58,655 bases of DNA from the NCBI GenBank assembly GCA_021791715.1, contig JAJYWB010000005.1, forward strand, positions 1-58,655. The letters are read 5' to 3'. The notes under the pieces were generated by a model. That model worked only from the letters and a program-made list of their open reading frames with translations. It was not told the DNA's origin and ran no database searches. Made by a program: the position numbers and the translations under genes. Shown piece by piece: positions 48,998 to 57,845 of the stretch. Source of the DNA: Planctomycetota bacterium (GTDB taxonomy: Bacteria; Planctomycetota; Planctomycetia; Isosphaerales; Isosphaeraceae). Numbering within the stretch: the first letter of the stretch is position 1; each line of letters starts with the position of its first letter.

Positions 48998-49642
48998 ATG
49001 CGATTTTCTAAGCATCAGATTGCGAATATTAAAATGTTATTGATAATGGCTTTGATAATTCTTGACTCGGGGTTCAAAATTACGACTCACCTTATATATG
49101 CTTTTGATTCGGTTCAAGAAAATGATTGGAGAATGGATTGGCAAAAACCTAATTTTTGTGGAGTGAATTGTCTCTATTTTTTCTTGAAATTGAACAGAGT
49201 TGATTTGGAATATAATGAACTTTGTAAGAATGTTACGGTTGATATCAACGGCACATCGATGGACCAGTTACGCAAGATATCGAACGAATTCCATTGCCCG
49301 GCGATTGTAATCAAGTCGAATCCGAACGAATTAATGAATGTCAAACTTCCAGCGATCGCGCATCTAAGCAATGGAGAATCGAACGGTCATTACGTTGTTA
49401 TTGTTTCGATCGAGAGGGACGCTGACGGAAGCGAAACGATTAAATATATCGACGGAACGGAATGTCGCTTGATGGAACAGGAGGCGGGGATCTTTTATCG
49501 ATCCTGGTCGTCGTATCTTCTGATTAAAGATCGAGCGCGCTTCGAATCGTATCTGGACGCGTCGCTGATTCCCATGATCGTATTAACGATCGTGATGAAC
49601 CTGATTCTTTTAGGACGTAATCGATGGAAAATGTCTCGATAG
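48998..49642 (+). CDS. Membrane-anchored C39-fold peptidase
   Basis: The product is 214 aa from the ATG at 48998, placed six bases after AAGGGG; earlier in-frame ATGs at 48974 and 48992 are less well positioned. A TM helix near the N-terminus (MLLIMALIILDSG) and another at the C-terminus (IPMIVLTIVMNLILL) flank a papain-like C39 domain. The catalytic set is intact: Gln49, Cys54 in NFCGVNCL, His131 in GHYVVIV and Asp152 in YIDG. C39 peptidases normally form the N-terminal part of bacteriocin ABC exporters; here no ABC part is present. Both flanking helices suggest the domain faces the periplasm, but topology is uncertain. AT-rich compared with neighbours. Overlaps the next gene by 19 bp. Confidence 0.8.
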   Translation: MRFSKHQIANIKMLLIMALIILDSGFKITTHLIYAFDSVQENDWRMDWQKPNFCGVNCLYFFLKLNRVDLEYNELCKNVTVDINGTSMDQLRKISNEFHCPAIVIKSNPNELMNVKLPAIAHLSNGESNGHYVVIVSIERDADGSETIKYIDGTECRLMEQEAGIFYRSWSSYLLIKDRARFESYLDASLIPMIVLTIVMNLILLGRNRWKMSR

Positions 49643-50949
49643 CATCGAAGAACAGTTTTCGCGAAGTTTCCTCGATAAGAGGATTTTCTCGAATTCGATT
49701 ATTCGTCGTCGATTCGAGAAGAACTATCGTTTCCGCTCTATTTGTTTTTGTAATCGTTTTCATCGTCTCCATGTCCATCCTTGTTAAACATTATGAAAGT
49801 CGTGATTATTCATCAGTGGATAAACTGAGCAAAAAAATCGTTCGGAACGGCGATACCAAAAACTTATCTCATCTGGTTGATGATCGACGAGTCGTTTCAT
49901 CCATCAAAAAACTCGAGCCGTATTTTGAATACCGACGAGTACCGGATCTACTTCATGCGCTCGAGCTATGGGGAGCATTCACCGATTTCCAGGGTCCCGC
50001 GCCGTTTTCGGCGCCTGAGGGTTTGAAGCCGATTCAAAGCGATGAAATGGTTCGATTTCTCCTCGACGAAAAGCAATATCATCGTCGATATCTTAATGTT
50101 AGGCTTATCGAAGAATCCCCCTTCGGATTGACGGTGAGGGTCGGACAAGATCCATGGTTATCGCCTCACGTGGATAATCTTCTTTCTGTATTTGGTGAGA
50201 TCGGATTTTCACTCGATTCGGAAATCGAGATTGGAGACAAAAAATATCAAGCATCACAACTTTTATCTGACGCGACGGCTCGATTCGATCCCGCCCAAGA
50301 GATCGAATTTACAACTGTGGCTTTCTGTCACTATCTACCTCCTGGAAAAGAATGGAGCGATCGCTTTGGTCGAAAACACGACTTCAATGAATTGGCTTCG
50401 ATACTGGTCGATCGAAAGCTCGGTTCCGGCTGTTGTTACGGCACGCACATGATGTACGCCGCGGCGAAATTATTGATCGCCGATCAGAAATCAACTTTGA
50501 TATCTTCATCAGCCCGAATCAAGCTACATAGTTATTTAAAAGATATAGTCAAGCTGCTCGAATCTTCGCAATCCATCGACGGATCATGGGATAAAAACTG
50601 GAGTGGAGAATCGACGTCGCGGCTTACCGAAGAGAAGGTCCTTGAAAAGCTGAGAGCGACGAGCCATCATTTAGAGTGGCTGCTTCTTGTCGACGGAATG
50701 ATCCAATTCGATCGTGAAAGAGCGAAGCGAGCCGCTCATTTTCTCTTACAGAAACTTGAGCAATGGGATCAATCCAAACTCTCATTGGGGGCGCATTACA
50801 CGGTTTTGGCCCATGTGGGTCGCTCTCTCTGTTGGGCATGCGGGAAATCGAACGCGTGGGAATTACTCAAATCGGATAAACGATCCGATCCAGAGTTTCA
50901 TGAGGTTTCGATGCGCAATCATTCGATCAATCAGGAGCAAGTACGATGA
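49624..50949 (+). CDS. TM-anchored protein, alpha/alpha-toroid-like
   Basis: The product is 441 aa. One TM helix (residues ~34-54) leads into a domain of helical pairs. The segments GSGCCYGTHMMYAAAKLL (267-284), QSIDGSWDKNW (316-326) and TSHHLEWLLLVDGM (347-360) resemble repeats of squalene-cyclase/prenyltransferase-like toroids, where the Q-x-DGSW motif is typical. The usual catalytic acid motif of cyclases is not evident, so it may bind or process peptide instead. Its start overlaps the peptidase gene and its stop overlaps the next start (ATGA), showing translational coupling. AGGA precedes the ATG. The family is not identified with certainty. Confidence 0.65.
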   Translation: MENVSIASKNSFREVSSIRGFSRIRLFVVDSRRTIVSALFVFVIVFIVSMSILVKHYESRDYSSVDKLSKKIVRNGDTKNLSHLVDDRRVVSSIKKLEPYFEYRRVPDLLHALELWGAFTDFQGPAPFSAPEGLKPIQSDEMVRFLLDEKQYHRRYLNVRLIEESPFGLTVRVGQDPWLSPHVDNLLSVFGEIGFSLDSEIEIGDKKYQASQLLSDATARFDPAQEIEFTTVAFCHYLPPGKEWSDRFGRKHDFNELASILVDRKLGSGCCYGTHMMYAAAKLLIADQKSTLISSSARIKLHSYLKDIVKLLESSQSIDGSWDKNWSGESTSRLTEEKVLEKLRATSHHLEWLLLVDGMIQFDRERAKRAAHFLLQKLEQWDQSKLSLGAHYTVLAHVGRSLCWACGKSNAWELLKSDKRSDPEFHEVSMRNHSINQEQVR

Positions 50950-52049
50950 ATCTTCGGACATCATCAATTCGGTTCATTCTTATCACGATCTCGATCATGT
51001 CGGCGGCTCGGTTCGTAAAAGCGGACGATTCACATCCCGCCGAGCTCACGATCGATCAGATCGCCGATGGAGTCTCGAATTATTATCATCGTTTTGATGC
51101 GCTGAAAGGCCTGTATATTAAGTATTCAATGACAAGCGAAAACATTTATCCTAAGTCGTTGATCGCATTCGCATGGAATAATGTTCATGGAGAGTATAAA
51201 ATCAAGGCTTCAAAAAGTTATTATCGGGTCGTCGGCGATCCGGTCGTTAGAAATCTCCGAAAACTGAACAGCGAATTTACTTGGGATAATACGTTATCGT
51301 CCTGTATTGAAAACTCATCATTATACAGCATTGACAAATCGATTCAGTATCGCCACGCAATCTATTCATTTTTACTAAGAGCGATGTGTGTTGCTAGAGA
51401 AGTCGACATTTATAATGAGTGCGCCCCAATGAGACTCAAAGTCGTAACCGAGGATTACGTTCTGCCGACCGCATTATCGACAAATCGGAATCGTTATCGC
51501 GTTTTTGAATCCAAGGAATTTCAAGACGGATCATGGTGCGTCGTCGTAGAACGCGCCGGCTATGATAAGATCTGGATCGATACGGATCATGGATTTTGTA
51601 TCAAGAGACGCGAATACAGATATCAACCATCAGGAATGATGCGTGAGATATTCAAGTACTTAGATCACAGGGAAATATCCGATCATTTTTTCTTTCCGAT
51701 GGAAATTCGTCATGATTTATACGAACCTCCCGACGCCGAATCGAACGCCGGAAAAGTTTCTGTACACTTCGTTTTTAAGATAAACGATGCTCATGTGCAG
51801 GATTTTGACGACACTGTATTTCAATTATTGAAACCACCGAATAACGCGGCGGTTTACGATGGTCGAAACGATACGAGGTACATTTATCATGAAGATAAAC
51901 GATCGACTCTGGAAAGAGCGATCGCGGACGCCAGAGTCGCGATGAGTCAAAATACCCCGTGGGGAGTTTTCATCAAGGCTTCTGTCGCCGTTATGCTTAT
52001 TTTGTCGATGCTATTGGGAATTCGGAAACTGTTGAGGAAAAAGGCATGA
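50946..52049 (+). CDS. LolA-like exported protein with C-terminal TM, copy 1
   Basis: The product is 367 aa: signal peptide (FILITISIMSAARFVKA), a beta-rich domain with GLYIKYSMT, YKIKASKSYYRVVGDP and CVVVERAGYDKIWIDTDHGFC, and a C-terminal TM helix (ASVAVMLILSMLLGIRKLL). The domain recalls the half-barrel of LolA/LppX-type lipoprotein carriers, in which a CxxxxxRxGYDxxWID-like segment is common. Two Cys flanking that segment are kept in the two related genes at 56217 and 57988. Coupled by ATGA overlaps to genes on both sides. The role, perhaps carrying a lipid-linked or peptide cargo, is inferred. Confidence 0.62.
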   Translation: MNLRTSSIRFILITISIMSAARFVKADDSHPAELTIDQIADGVSNYYHRFDALKGLYIKYSMTSENIYPKSLIAFAWNNVHGEYKIKASKSYYRVVGDPVVRNLRKLNSEFTWDNTLSSCIENSSLYSIDKSIQYRHAIYSFLLRAMCVAREVDIYNECAPMRLKVVTEDYVLPTALSTNRNRYRVFESKEFQDGSWCVVVERAGYDKIWIDTDHGFCIKRREYRYQPSGMMREIFKYLDHREISDHFFFPMEIRHDLYEPPDAESNAGKVSVHFVFKINDAHVQDFDDTVFQLLKPPNNAAVYDGRNDTRYIYHEDKRSTLERAIADARVAMSQNTPWGVFIKASVAVMLILSMLLGIRKLLRKKA

Positions 52050-53959
52050 CCGGCTTATGCGAAATGATTGATCCCGAAGAGAAACGAATTCCTCGATTCC
52101 AATCGTTCCGATCGATAGCCGCGATTGCGGTCGCTCTCGTAGCGGGTTTATTTTTTCGCTTGATCAACAATCAAAGAGCGTCGCTTTGGTACGATGAATC
52201 CTTTAGTTGGCATCTCTGCCGAATTCCTCTTGATAGAGCTTTCTTCAAAATCTCACACGACGTCCATCCACCGCTCTATTATGTGATCTTAAAATGTTGG
52301 ATTATGATCTTTGGCGACGATCTTTTTATGATGAGAGGTCTATCGGCTCTCGCCGGAGTCGCTTGTATTCCGGCGACTTGGCTTGTCGTACAATCCGCAA
52401 AGCTCGAACCGAACCGATCTCGATCGATAGGTACAATCGCATCAATTATGACGGCGTTCAACGGTTTTGTCGTGTACTATTCGCAACAAACGCGCATGTA
52501 TTCGGTCACCACGCTCGCTTCGCTTCTTTGCACCGCGTCGTTCCTCTTTTTCATCCGATCACCAAATCGCAAGATCGGACCGCTTCTTTACGCAGTCGGC
52601 TGTTCTACAATATTGTATCTACATAATTACGGAATATTACTCATTCTGTCTCATCTCGTCATGGTCTTCATCATGGAATTCAATCGAATCTGGAGGCGGA
52701 GAAGCCTCTCTTTTAACGACACGAGGGAGAATGATCGTCTCATCCCCGGAATACTCATCTCGTATTTTCTGATCGCGTTATTCTACGCGCCTTGGCTCCC
52801 CTTTTTTTGGTCTCAGATCCGACGAGTCGAGGATTACTATTGGACCCCGGATTGGAGTTGGTGGTTCCCCGTCGATTCGAGCATTCAACTTTTTATGGGA
52901 TGGATCGATCGATCGGGTAAAAGACTCGTCGGTCCCGAATGCGGGATCGTTGAACGAATCGTATGCATTTCGATCTTTGTTTATATTGTTATTCTATCGA
53001 TCCGCCGCGATCTCTTCAGTCGAATCATCCTCGCGAGTTTCGCATTGCCGTTGTCGATACTGACGTTAATCTGCGTCGTCGGCCGAAGCTTATGGTTGAC
53101 TCATCCGCTTCAAATTTTCGCTCCGTATCTCATCATAGCGGTCGCCGACGCGACGACTGATTTTTCGTCCAAGGATCGATCGCTCAAGATCATTCCTCAC
53201 GCCTCGCTGTTCGCGATGATCCTGACGATCTCGGGTTGCGTTTATCAATATCAATGGAATAATGAACATCGTTTAGACGGTATCAAACGAGCAGCGCATT
53301 ATATCGATGATCGCAGACTCGATGAAGACTGGATCGTGGTCAATCCTTCGAGGATCCATTATTCGATTCTCTATTATTTAAAGAACCGCGAAAATTATTT
53401 TGTTTGCGGTCCTCCGTGGGAGGTTCATCACGGACCGTCGTCTGCGTCGAACGCGAGCGATTATATCCTTCCCGAGGAAAACGAAAGAATCTCTCATGAT
53501 CGATTCGAGAAAAAAACAAACGGTAGAGTTTGGATCGTCGAATCAAGCGTCCCTAAAACGATTTTCGCGAAGATCCCGGAAAACTGGGAATTGATCGATT
53601 CTAAATCTTTCGAAGATTGGGTTCCTCCTTGTGTTTTCGTTCGACTCTATGAGATCCATTCGGTCGAGAATTCGATTTCTTATTTAAAAAACTCAATAGA
53701 TTCCTTTACGACCCGTTATAAAATAACTACTCAAATCATGAATTGTAAACGAATCTTGAAACAATCGATCGTGAGCGATCGGCGCGGCGATCACGGGGAC
53801 CGCTTATTCGATCAATTCACTTTTGAAAATGAACCTTATATGAATCATCTATTTTATCATCGTCCTTCAGTATCGGACGACATATCGTCGTCTTACAATT
53901 CCTGTCCGCTTGGATACTCCGTGCGCTTATCTTATCCGATCCGGGCGAGAAGATCCTAG
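52046..53959 (+). CDS. GT39/ArnT-type membrane glycosyltransferase
   Basis: The product is about 637 aa from the ATG at 52046, which overlaps the previous stop. An N-terminal TM helix is followed by WYDESFSWH, with the catalytic-type acidic residues in the first periplasmic loop, then SHDVHPPLYYVIL and YYSQQTRMYS, all diagnostic of this family. About ten TM helices end near residue 410 and a soluble periplasmic domain of ~230 aa follows. Such enzymes move sugar from a polyprenyl-phosphate carrier to a lipid or protein. The GT2 enzyme encoded next could make that donor. Confidence 0.85.
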   Translation: MTGLCEMIDPEEKRIPRFQSFRSIAAIAVALVAGLFFRLINNQRASLWYDESFSWHLCRIPLDRAFFKISHDVHPPLYYVILKCWIMIFGDDLFMMRGLSALAGVACIPATWLVVQSAKLEPNRSRSIGTIASIMTAFNGFVVYYSQQTRMYSVTTLASLLCTASFLFFIRSPNRKIGPLLYAVGCSTILYLHNYGILLILSHLVMVFIMEFNRIWRRRSLSFNDTRENDRLIPGILISYFLIALFYAPWLPFFWSQIRRVEDYYWTPDWSWWFPVDSSIQLFMGWIDRSGKRLVGPECGIVERIVCISIFVYIVILSIRRDLFSRIILASFALPLSILTLICVVGRSLWLTHPLQIFAPYLIIAVADATTDFSSKDRSLKIIPHASLFAMILTISGCVYQYQWNNEHRLDGIKRAAHYIDDRRLDEDWIVVNPSRIHYSILYYLKNRENYFVCGPPWEVHHGPSSASNASDYILPEENERISHDRFEKKTNGRVWIVESSVPKTIFAKIPENWELIDSKSFEDWVPPCVFVRLYEIHSVENSISYLKNSIDSFTTRYKITTQIMNCKRILKQSIVSDRRGDHGDRLFDQFTFENEPYMNHLFYHRPSVSDDISSSYNSCPLGYSVRLSYPIRARRS

Positions 53960-53993
53960 ACGGTCACTTTTACATTAAAGATAGGGTGAGACG

Positions 53994-54938
53994 ATGAGCG
54001 ATGAAATTCATAGAACGGATCATAATCCTCTTGGGATCGTTAAATCTAATTTATTCGGATCACAATATGATTCATCGGCCCTTAAAGATCAATATTTATC
54101 GAGTCGTTCCGCAGAGGAAAGACGAATCGGCGTTGAAGTTCAAAATTCGATCGTCGAACTCTCACTGATCATCCCGGCTTTCAACGAGTCGTCGAGGCTT
54201 CCACCGTTTCTTCAATCGGTTCTCGATCACATGTCGAGTTTATCGCTAGAAGGATTCGAGGTGATCGTCGTCGACGATGGAAGCACCGACTCGACCGCGA
54301 ATTACGTCTCGACTTTGGCGGAAACTTGGCCTCAGCTTTCGTTGATCCGTCACGATCGAAACCAAGGCAAAGGCGCCGCGGTAAGAACCGGGGTTCTGGC
54401 GGCTCGCGGTCGTTTCATACTCTTCGCCGACGCCGACGGCGCCACGCCGATTGAAGACGAAATGAAATTACGAAAAGCGATCGAGACGGGCGCCGATATC
54501 GCCGTCGGATCTCGCTTGATCGCCGATAATCTCCATGCGATTCGGAGAAATCGGCTTCGATCTATCGGCGGTCGACTCTATGCGTTCCTTTTGCATCGAT
54601 TCCTTCGAGTCTCGGTTCAAGATACGCAATGCGGCTTCAAGATGTTCCGAAAAGATGTCGGTGAACGACTTTTTCGTTTATGCGACACCGACGGATTCCT
54701 CTTCGACGCACACCTCATCGCGATCGCCGAAGCTCTTCAATTTCGAATCGTCGAGGTCCCCGTCCGGTGGACGGAAATTCCAGGGTCCAAGTTCCGACTC
54801 TTCCGAGACACCTGGCGAATGATAGCCGGCCTCTTCGCTTCGAGAACAATCGTCAAACGAGCCGTCGAGATCGACCGTCTTGACTCACATTCGTCGGAGT
54901 CGTACCATCGGCGATCGGTCGATGATCGCAAATCCTGA
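53994..54938 (+). CDS. Family 2 glycosyltransferase, ALG5/DPM1-like
   Basis: The product is 314 aa, with AGGGTGAG before the ATG. The GT2 fold is clear: SLIIPAFNESSRLPPFL, VIVVDDGSTDST, NQGKGAAVRTGVLAARG and LFADADGATP (metal-binding DxD-like). DTQCGFKMFRKD is typical of dolichyl/polyprenyl-phosphate glucosyl- or mannosyltransferases. About 55 unusual residues precede the domain, and no membrane helix is obvious. It likely makes polyprenyl-phosphate sugar used by the preceding GT39 enzyme; 34 bp separate them. Confidence 0.87.
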   Translation: MSDEIHRTDHNPLGIVKSNLFGSQYDSSALKDQYLSSRSAEERRIGVEVQNSIVELSLIIPAFNESSRLPPFLQSVLDHMSSLSLEGFEVIVVDDGSTDSTANYVSTLAETWPQLSLIRHDRNQGKGAAVRTGVLAARGRFILFADADGATPIEDEMKLRKAIETGADIAVGSRLIADNLHAIRRNRLRSIGGRLYAFLLHRFLRVSVQDTQCGFKMFRKDVGERLFRLCDTDGFLFDAHLIAIAEALQFRIVEVPVRWTEIPGSKFRLFRDTWRMIAGLFASRTIVKRAVEIDRLDSHSSESYHRRSVDDRKS

Positions 54939-54977
54939 CAATCCATAGAAGCGGTTCCAGTCTATCGGAGTATCATC

Positions 54978-56039
54978 ATGATTCCCTTATTGGTTCCATG
55001 TCCTGTAACCTATCAGGCTACGCGACGATCGTTTAATTGTCGATCCACTAACCAACGATCCACTTTCGCGTCGGGATTCACATTGATTGAAGTTCTTGTG
55101 GTTATCACAATTATTGGAATCCTAATCGCTCTACTTTTACCCGCGGTGCAATCGGCTCGTGAATCGGCTCGACGAGTTCGCTGCCAGAACAACCTCAAGC
55201 AGATCGGCCTTGCGCTCAACCAATACGAATCGGTCTTCCGCGTTTACCCTTTCGGAGTCGGCGGAGGCGGACCTCCCGGTTATGAACCGAGGTGGTCGGC
55301 TCAAACACAATTCCTTTCCTATCTCGATCAAGGTCTTGTCTTTAACTCGCTCAATTTCAGCGGCGTCCCGTGGATGGTCGATCCCGTCTATTCTCCGATG
55401 AACCGGACGGCTCTTACGACGAGCATATCCACGTATCTTTGCCCATCAGATTCGGATTATCCACGAGATCCGCAAGGAATGGCTCCCAACAGCTATCGAG
55501 CCAACGCGGGCACGTTACCCGTCAATCTTGAAAACGATTATCCATCGCCTGGAGGTAAAGGTCGTAATAACGGTGTCTTTTGGTTTCAAAGCGCGGTCTC
55601 GCCCGCGGCCGTATGGGACGGATTGAGCGAAACCGCGTTCTTTAGTGAGCGTCTCATCGGAGATTTCAACCGATCGGACCCTCTTTTCAATTATTACATC
55701 GTTTCAAAAACGGTCTCATCGTGCGCCCAGGCGCAGGCCGATACCCCCGTTTTTCAAGACGCGTATGAGCTTTCGGGTGAACGATGGGCGGACGGAAACA
55801 TGCTTTATTCCAGGTATCATCATATTCTTACTCCACAATCCAAGAGTTGTTTGCTCGGTTGTCGACAGGATTTCGGGTGTCCGAACGTGATCACCGCGAC
55901 CAGCCGACATCCATCGGGTGTGAATATGCTGCTCGGCGACGGTTCTGTTAGGTTCGTCAAACAGAGCGTGAACGTCACGATCTGGCAAGGTTTGGGTACA
56001 ATCAACGGTGGAGAAGTTCTCGACGCGACCCAGTTTTAA
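54978..56039 (+). CDS. DUF1559 pseudopilin
   Basis: The product is 353 aa. A class III prepilin signal [16 protein letters not shown] is cut after Gly33; the leader before it is unusually long. The mature part has the DUF1559 layout ([34 protein letters not shown]) and ends with [17 protein letters not shown], the H-x9-DG motif. Planctomycetes encode dozens of these type IV pilin-like proteins, probably forming short surface or periplasmic fibres. The Cys cluster [16 protein letters not shown] near residue 290 is uncommon. GGAG lies 7 bases before the ATG. It follows the GT2 gene on the same strand. Confidence 0.92.
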   Translation: MIPLLVPCPVTYQATRRSFNCRSTNQRSTFASGFTLIEVLVVITIIGILIALLLPAVQSARESARRVRCQNNLKQIGLALNQYESVFRVYPFGVGGGGPPGYEPRWSAQTQFLSYLDQGLVFNSLNFSGVPWMVDPVYSPMNRTALTTSISTYLCPSDSDYPRDPQGMAPNSYRANAGTLPVNLENDYPSPGGKGRNNGVFWFQSAVSPAAVWDGLSETAFFSERLIGDFNRSDPLFNYYIVSKTVSSCAQAQADTPVFQDAYELSGERWADGNMLYSRYHHILTPQSKSCLLGCRQDFGCPNVITATSRHPSGVNMLLGDGSVRFVKQSVNVTIWQGLGTINGGEVLDATQF

Positions 56040-56043
56040 CATA

Positions 56044-56151
56044 ATGATTCGAGCCTTTTCTCCGAGGATTCGGTGTGTTTCGCACGATCGTCGTTTTATA
56101 ATCCGCTTTGGAGCGAGCATCAAGTTCATCCTCCGTCGACGACTTGTATGA
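56044..56151 (+). CDS. Possible small coupled ORF, 35 aa
   Basis: A basic peptide frame that ends in ATGA, overlapping an in-frame ATG (56148) of the following LolA-like gene. The last ~24 codons are repeated at the second copy (57751-57922), where the 5' part differs but the frame stays open. It may simply couple translation. Weak evidence; no ribosome site is clear. Confidence 0.25.
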   Translation: MIRAFSPRIRCVSHDRRFIIRFGASIKFILRRRLV

Positions 56152-56884
56152 GCCGGAGACTCCGCGAGATTCAACCCGGCGAGGTTCGGTCGCAATCGAC
56201 GCTTCGGGTAAACCTCATGATAAAACGTCGCTTGATCTTTGTCTTATTCATCACGTCATTGATCTCGGCGTGCGATTCCTCCGTATCGGCGCGTGAGGAC
56301 CCTCAACCCGCGAAGCTCTCGATTGATTCCATCGCTCAGGGAGTCGCCGATTATTATCGACAAATCCATGAGCTCAAAGGGCTTCATCTCGTGTACGAGA
56401 TGGCGGTCGAGAACCGTTTCCCCGGTCAATCGGCCGCGTTCGGATGGATGAATGTAAAAGGCGAACATAAAATTCAAGGAACAAAAAGTTATTACCGAGT
56501 GACCGCCGATCCGTTGATAAAGAACTCGTCCGATTTGAACGATACATTCACATGGGACGACCGGATTGGAATGTGGGATATGGACTCAAGATTATTCGAT
56601 ATCGAACCGAACATGTTGCCAAGACACGCAATGTTTGCTTTTCTGTTACAAGCGTTGTATTTTGAACGGGAGATCGACGTAACAAACGACGGTAGCCCGA
56701 TCGATTATAAAACCAAAACCGACGATTACGCCCTGCCCGTTTGTTTCCTGACCAATAAAGCCTCTTATCGTGTTTTACCAAACCTCGAAGTCGTCGGGGG
56801 CGTCGCGTGTCATGTCGTCGAACGACCTGGATATGATAAAATATGGATCGACGCCGAACACGGGTTTTGTCTGATGAAGCGAGA
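56075..56884 (+). repeat. Direct repeat, first copy (810 bp)
   Basis: This stretch aligns without gaps to 57846-58655, offset 1,771 bp, and the match runs to the window edge. It covers the last 24 codons of the small ORF, the start region and about the first 220 codons of the LolA-like gene. Differences are clustered: long runs are identical, while two patches (about 56415-56475 and 56500-56535) differ at many bases. Confidence 0.93.
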
Positions 56885-57347
56885 GTTTCGATTTCGACCG
56901 TCGGGATCGCTCCGCGAGATCGTCGAATATTCGAATCATCGGCCGATCCGGTCGGGATTATTCTTTCCCAGAGCGATCGTGAAAGATCTTTTTGGACCGC
57001 CGGGTAACGCGATCGATTCGGGCAAGGTTTGCTGCCGATTCGTTTTCGATGTCAAGACCGCCGACGAGGAGGAAATCGACGACGCGATCTTCACGAGCCT
57101 TAAACCCGCGATCGGACAGGTGATCTGCGACGGCCGAACCCGAACGCGTAGCGTCAGGATGGGGTGGATGGGCGTTCGGATTGCGAAATCATTGCGCTAT
57201 CTGAAAAGTAAGGGGATCTCTTTCGATCGGTTCGCCTTGCCGAGAGAAATCACGGCGACGATCGCCGTTTTGTTCCTCGCCGTGTCGACGATTTACGCCC
57301 GGCGACGCTTCCAAAAACGATCGTCGAAGCCATCCTATAAGATCTAA
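56217..57347 (+). CDS. LolA-like exported protein with C-terminal TM, copy 2
   Basis: The product is about 376 aa. The ATG at 56217 directly precedes a signal peptide (RLIFVLFITSLISAC), in which ISAC could be a lipobox. An upstream in-frame ATG at 56148 would add 23 residues and overlaps the small ORF stop. The body matches copy 1 (YYRQIHELKGLHLVYEM, HVVERPGYDKIWIDAEHGFC) and a TM helix near the end (TATIAVLFLAVSTIYA) is shared. The middle third is more GC-rich than copy 1. Follows the DUF1559 gene by 177 bp. Confidence 0.65.
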   Translation: MIKRRLIFVLFITSLISACDSSVSAREDPQPAKLSIDSIAQGVADYYRQIHELKGLHLVYEMAVENRFPGQSAAFGWMNVKGEHKIQGTKSYYRVTADPLIKNSSDLNDTFTWDDRIGMWDMDSRLFDIEPNMLPRHAMFAFLLQALYFEREIDVTNDGSPIDYKTKTDDYALPVCFLTNKASYRVLPNLEVVGGVACHVVERPGYDKIWIDAEHGFCLMKREFRFRPSGSLREIVEYSNHRPIRSGLFFPRAIVKDLFGPPGNAIDSGKVCCRFVFDVKTADEEEIDDAIFTSLKPAIGQVICDGRTRTRSVRMGWMGVRIAKSLRYLKSKGISFDRFALPREITATIAVLFLAVSTIYARRRFQKRSSKPSYKI

Positions 57348-57845
57348 CCATAACATTATAAATGAACATACTTAACTCGGTGATCGCGTTGATCTCAATA
57401 TCGGGAGCGTACACCACGACGTCACGGGGATTTGATCGACCTCGATCATCCTGGCTCGCGTGTCGGATGATAAATTGATCCCACTCGATAGCTCAACATC
57501 AAATTCGGCCGTGCCAAAATGTAGCCCGAACGAGCGAACTCGAACTCGAACACGATCGACTCGCCCCGGCCCGTCGCGCGTAAAAACTTCTCCCCTTCAT
57601 AAACCCGCCTCGATCCTGGGGAATCCAAGCGATCGATCCCCGATCGCCCGCGATCCGATTTTTGGCTGAAATGATCGGTTCGGTCAACGCGAGCTTCCCA
57701 TCGGATATTATAATTCATATGTATTATTAATTTATAGAGGTCGGATAACGAATGAGACTCGGCGGTATCAAGGTCGTTCTCAAATCACGAGCATTTTTCG
57801 GCTTGATTCTTGATTCTTTGGCTTTTCGTATGCGATATTCAGGGA
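57348..57845. other. Rearranged intergenic region between repeat copies
   Basis: About 500 bp with no intact gene. It contains the duplicated fragment listed at 57562-57696. Between 57360 and 57560 the minus strand shows short protein-like stretches in different frames (for example DVVVYAPDIEINAITEL), which suggests gene debris. Confidence 0.5.
57562..57696 (-). pseudogene. Duplicated 5' fragment of the DUF6798-like gene
   Basis: These 135 bp match 46727-46861 with no gaps and about four mismatches (offset 10,835 bp). They contain the promoter-like bases, the start codon and about the first 13 codons of that gene ([13 protein letters not shown]), after which the sequence diverges and the frame soon stops. 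It is a clear, recent partial copy. Confidence 0.9.
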
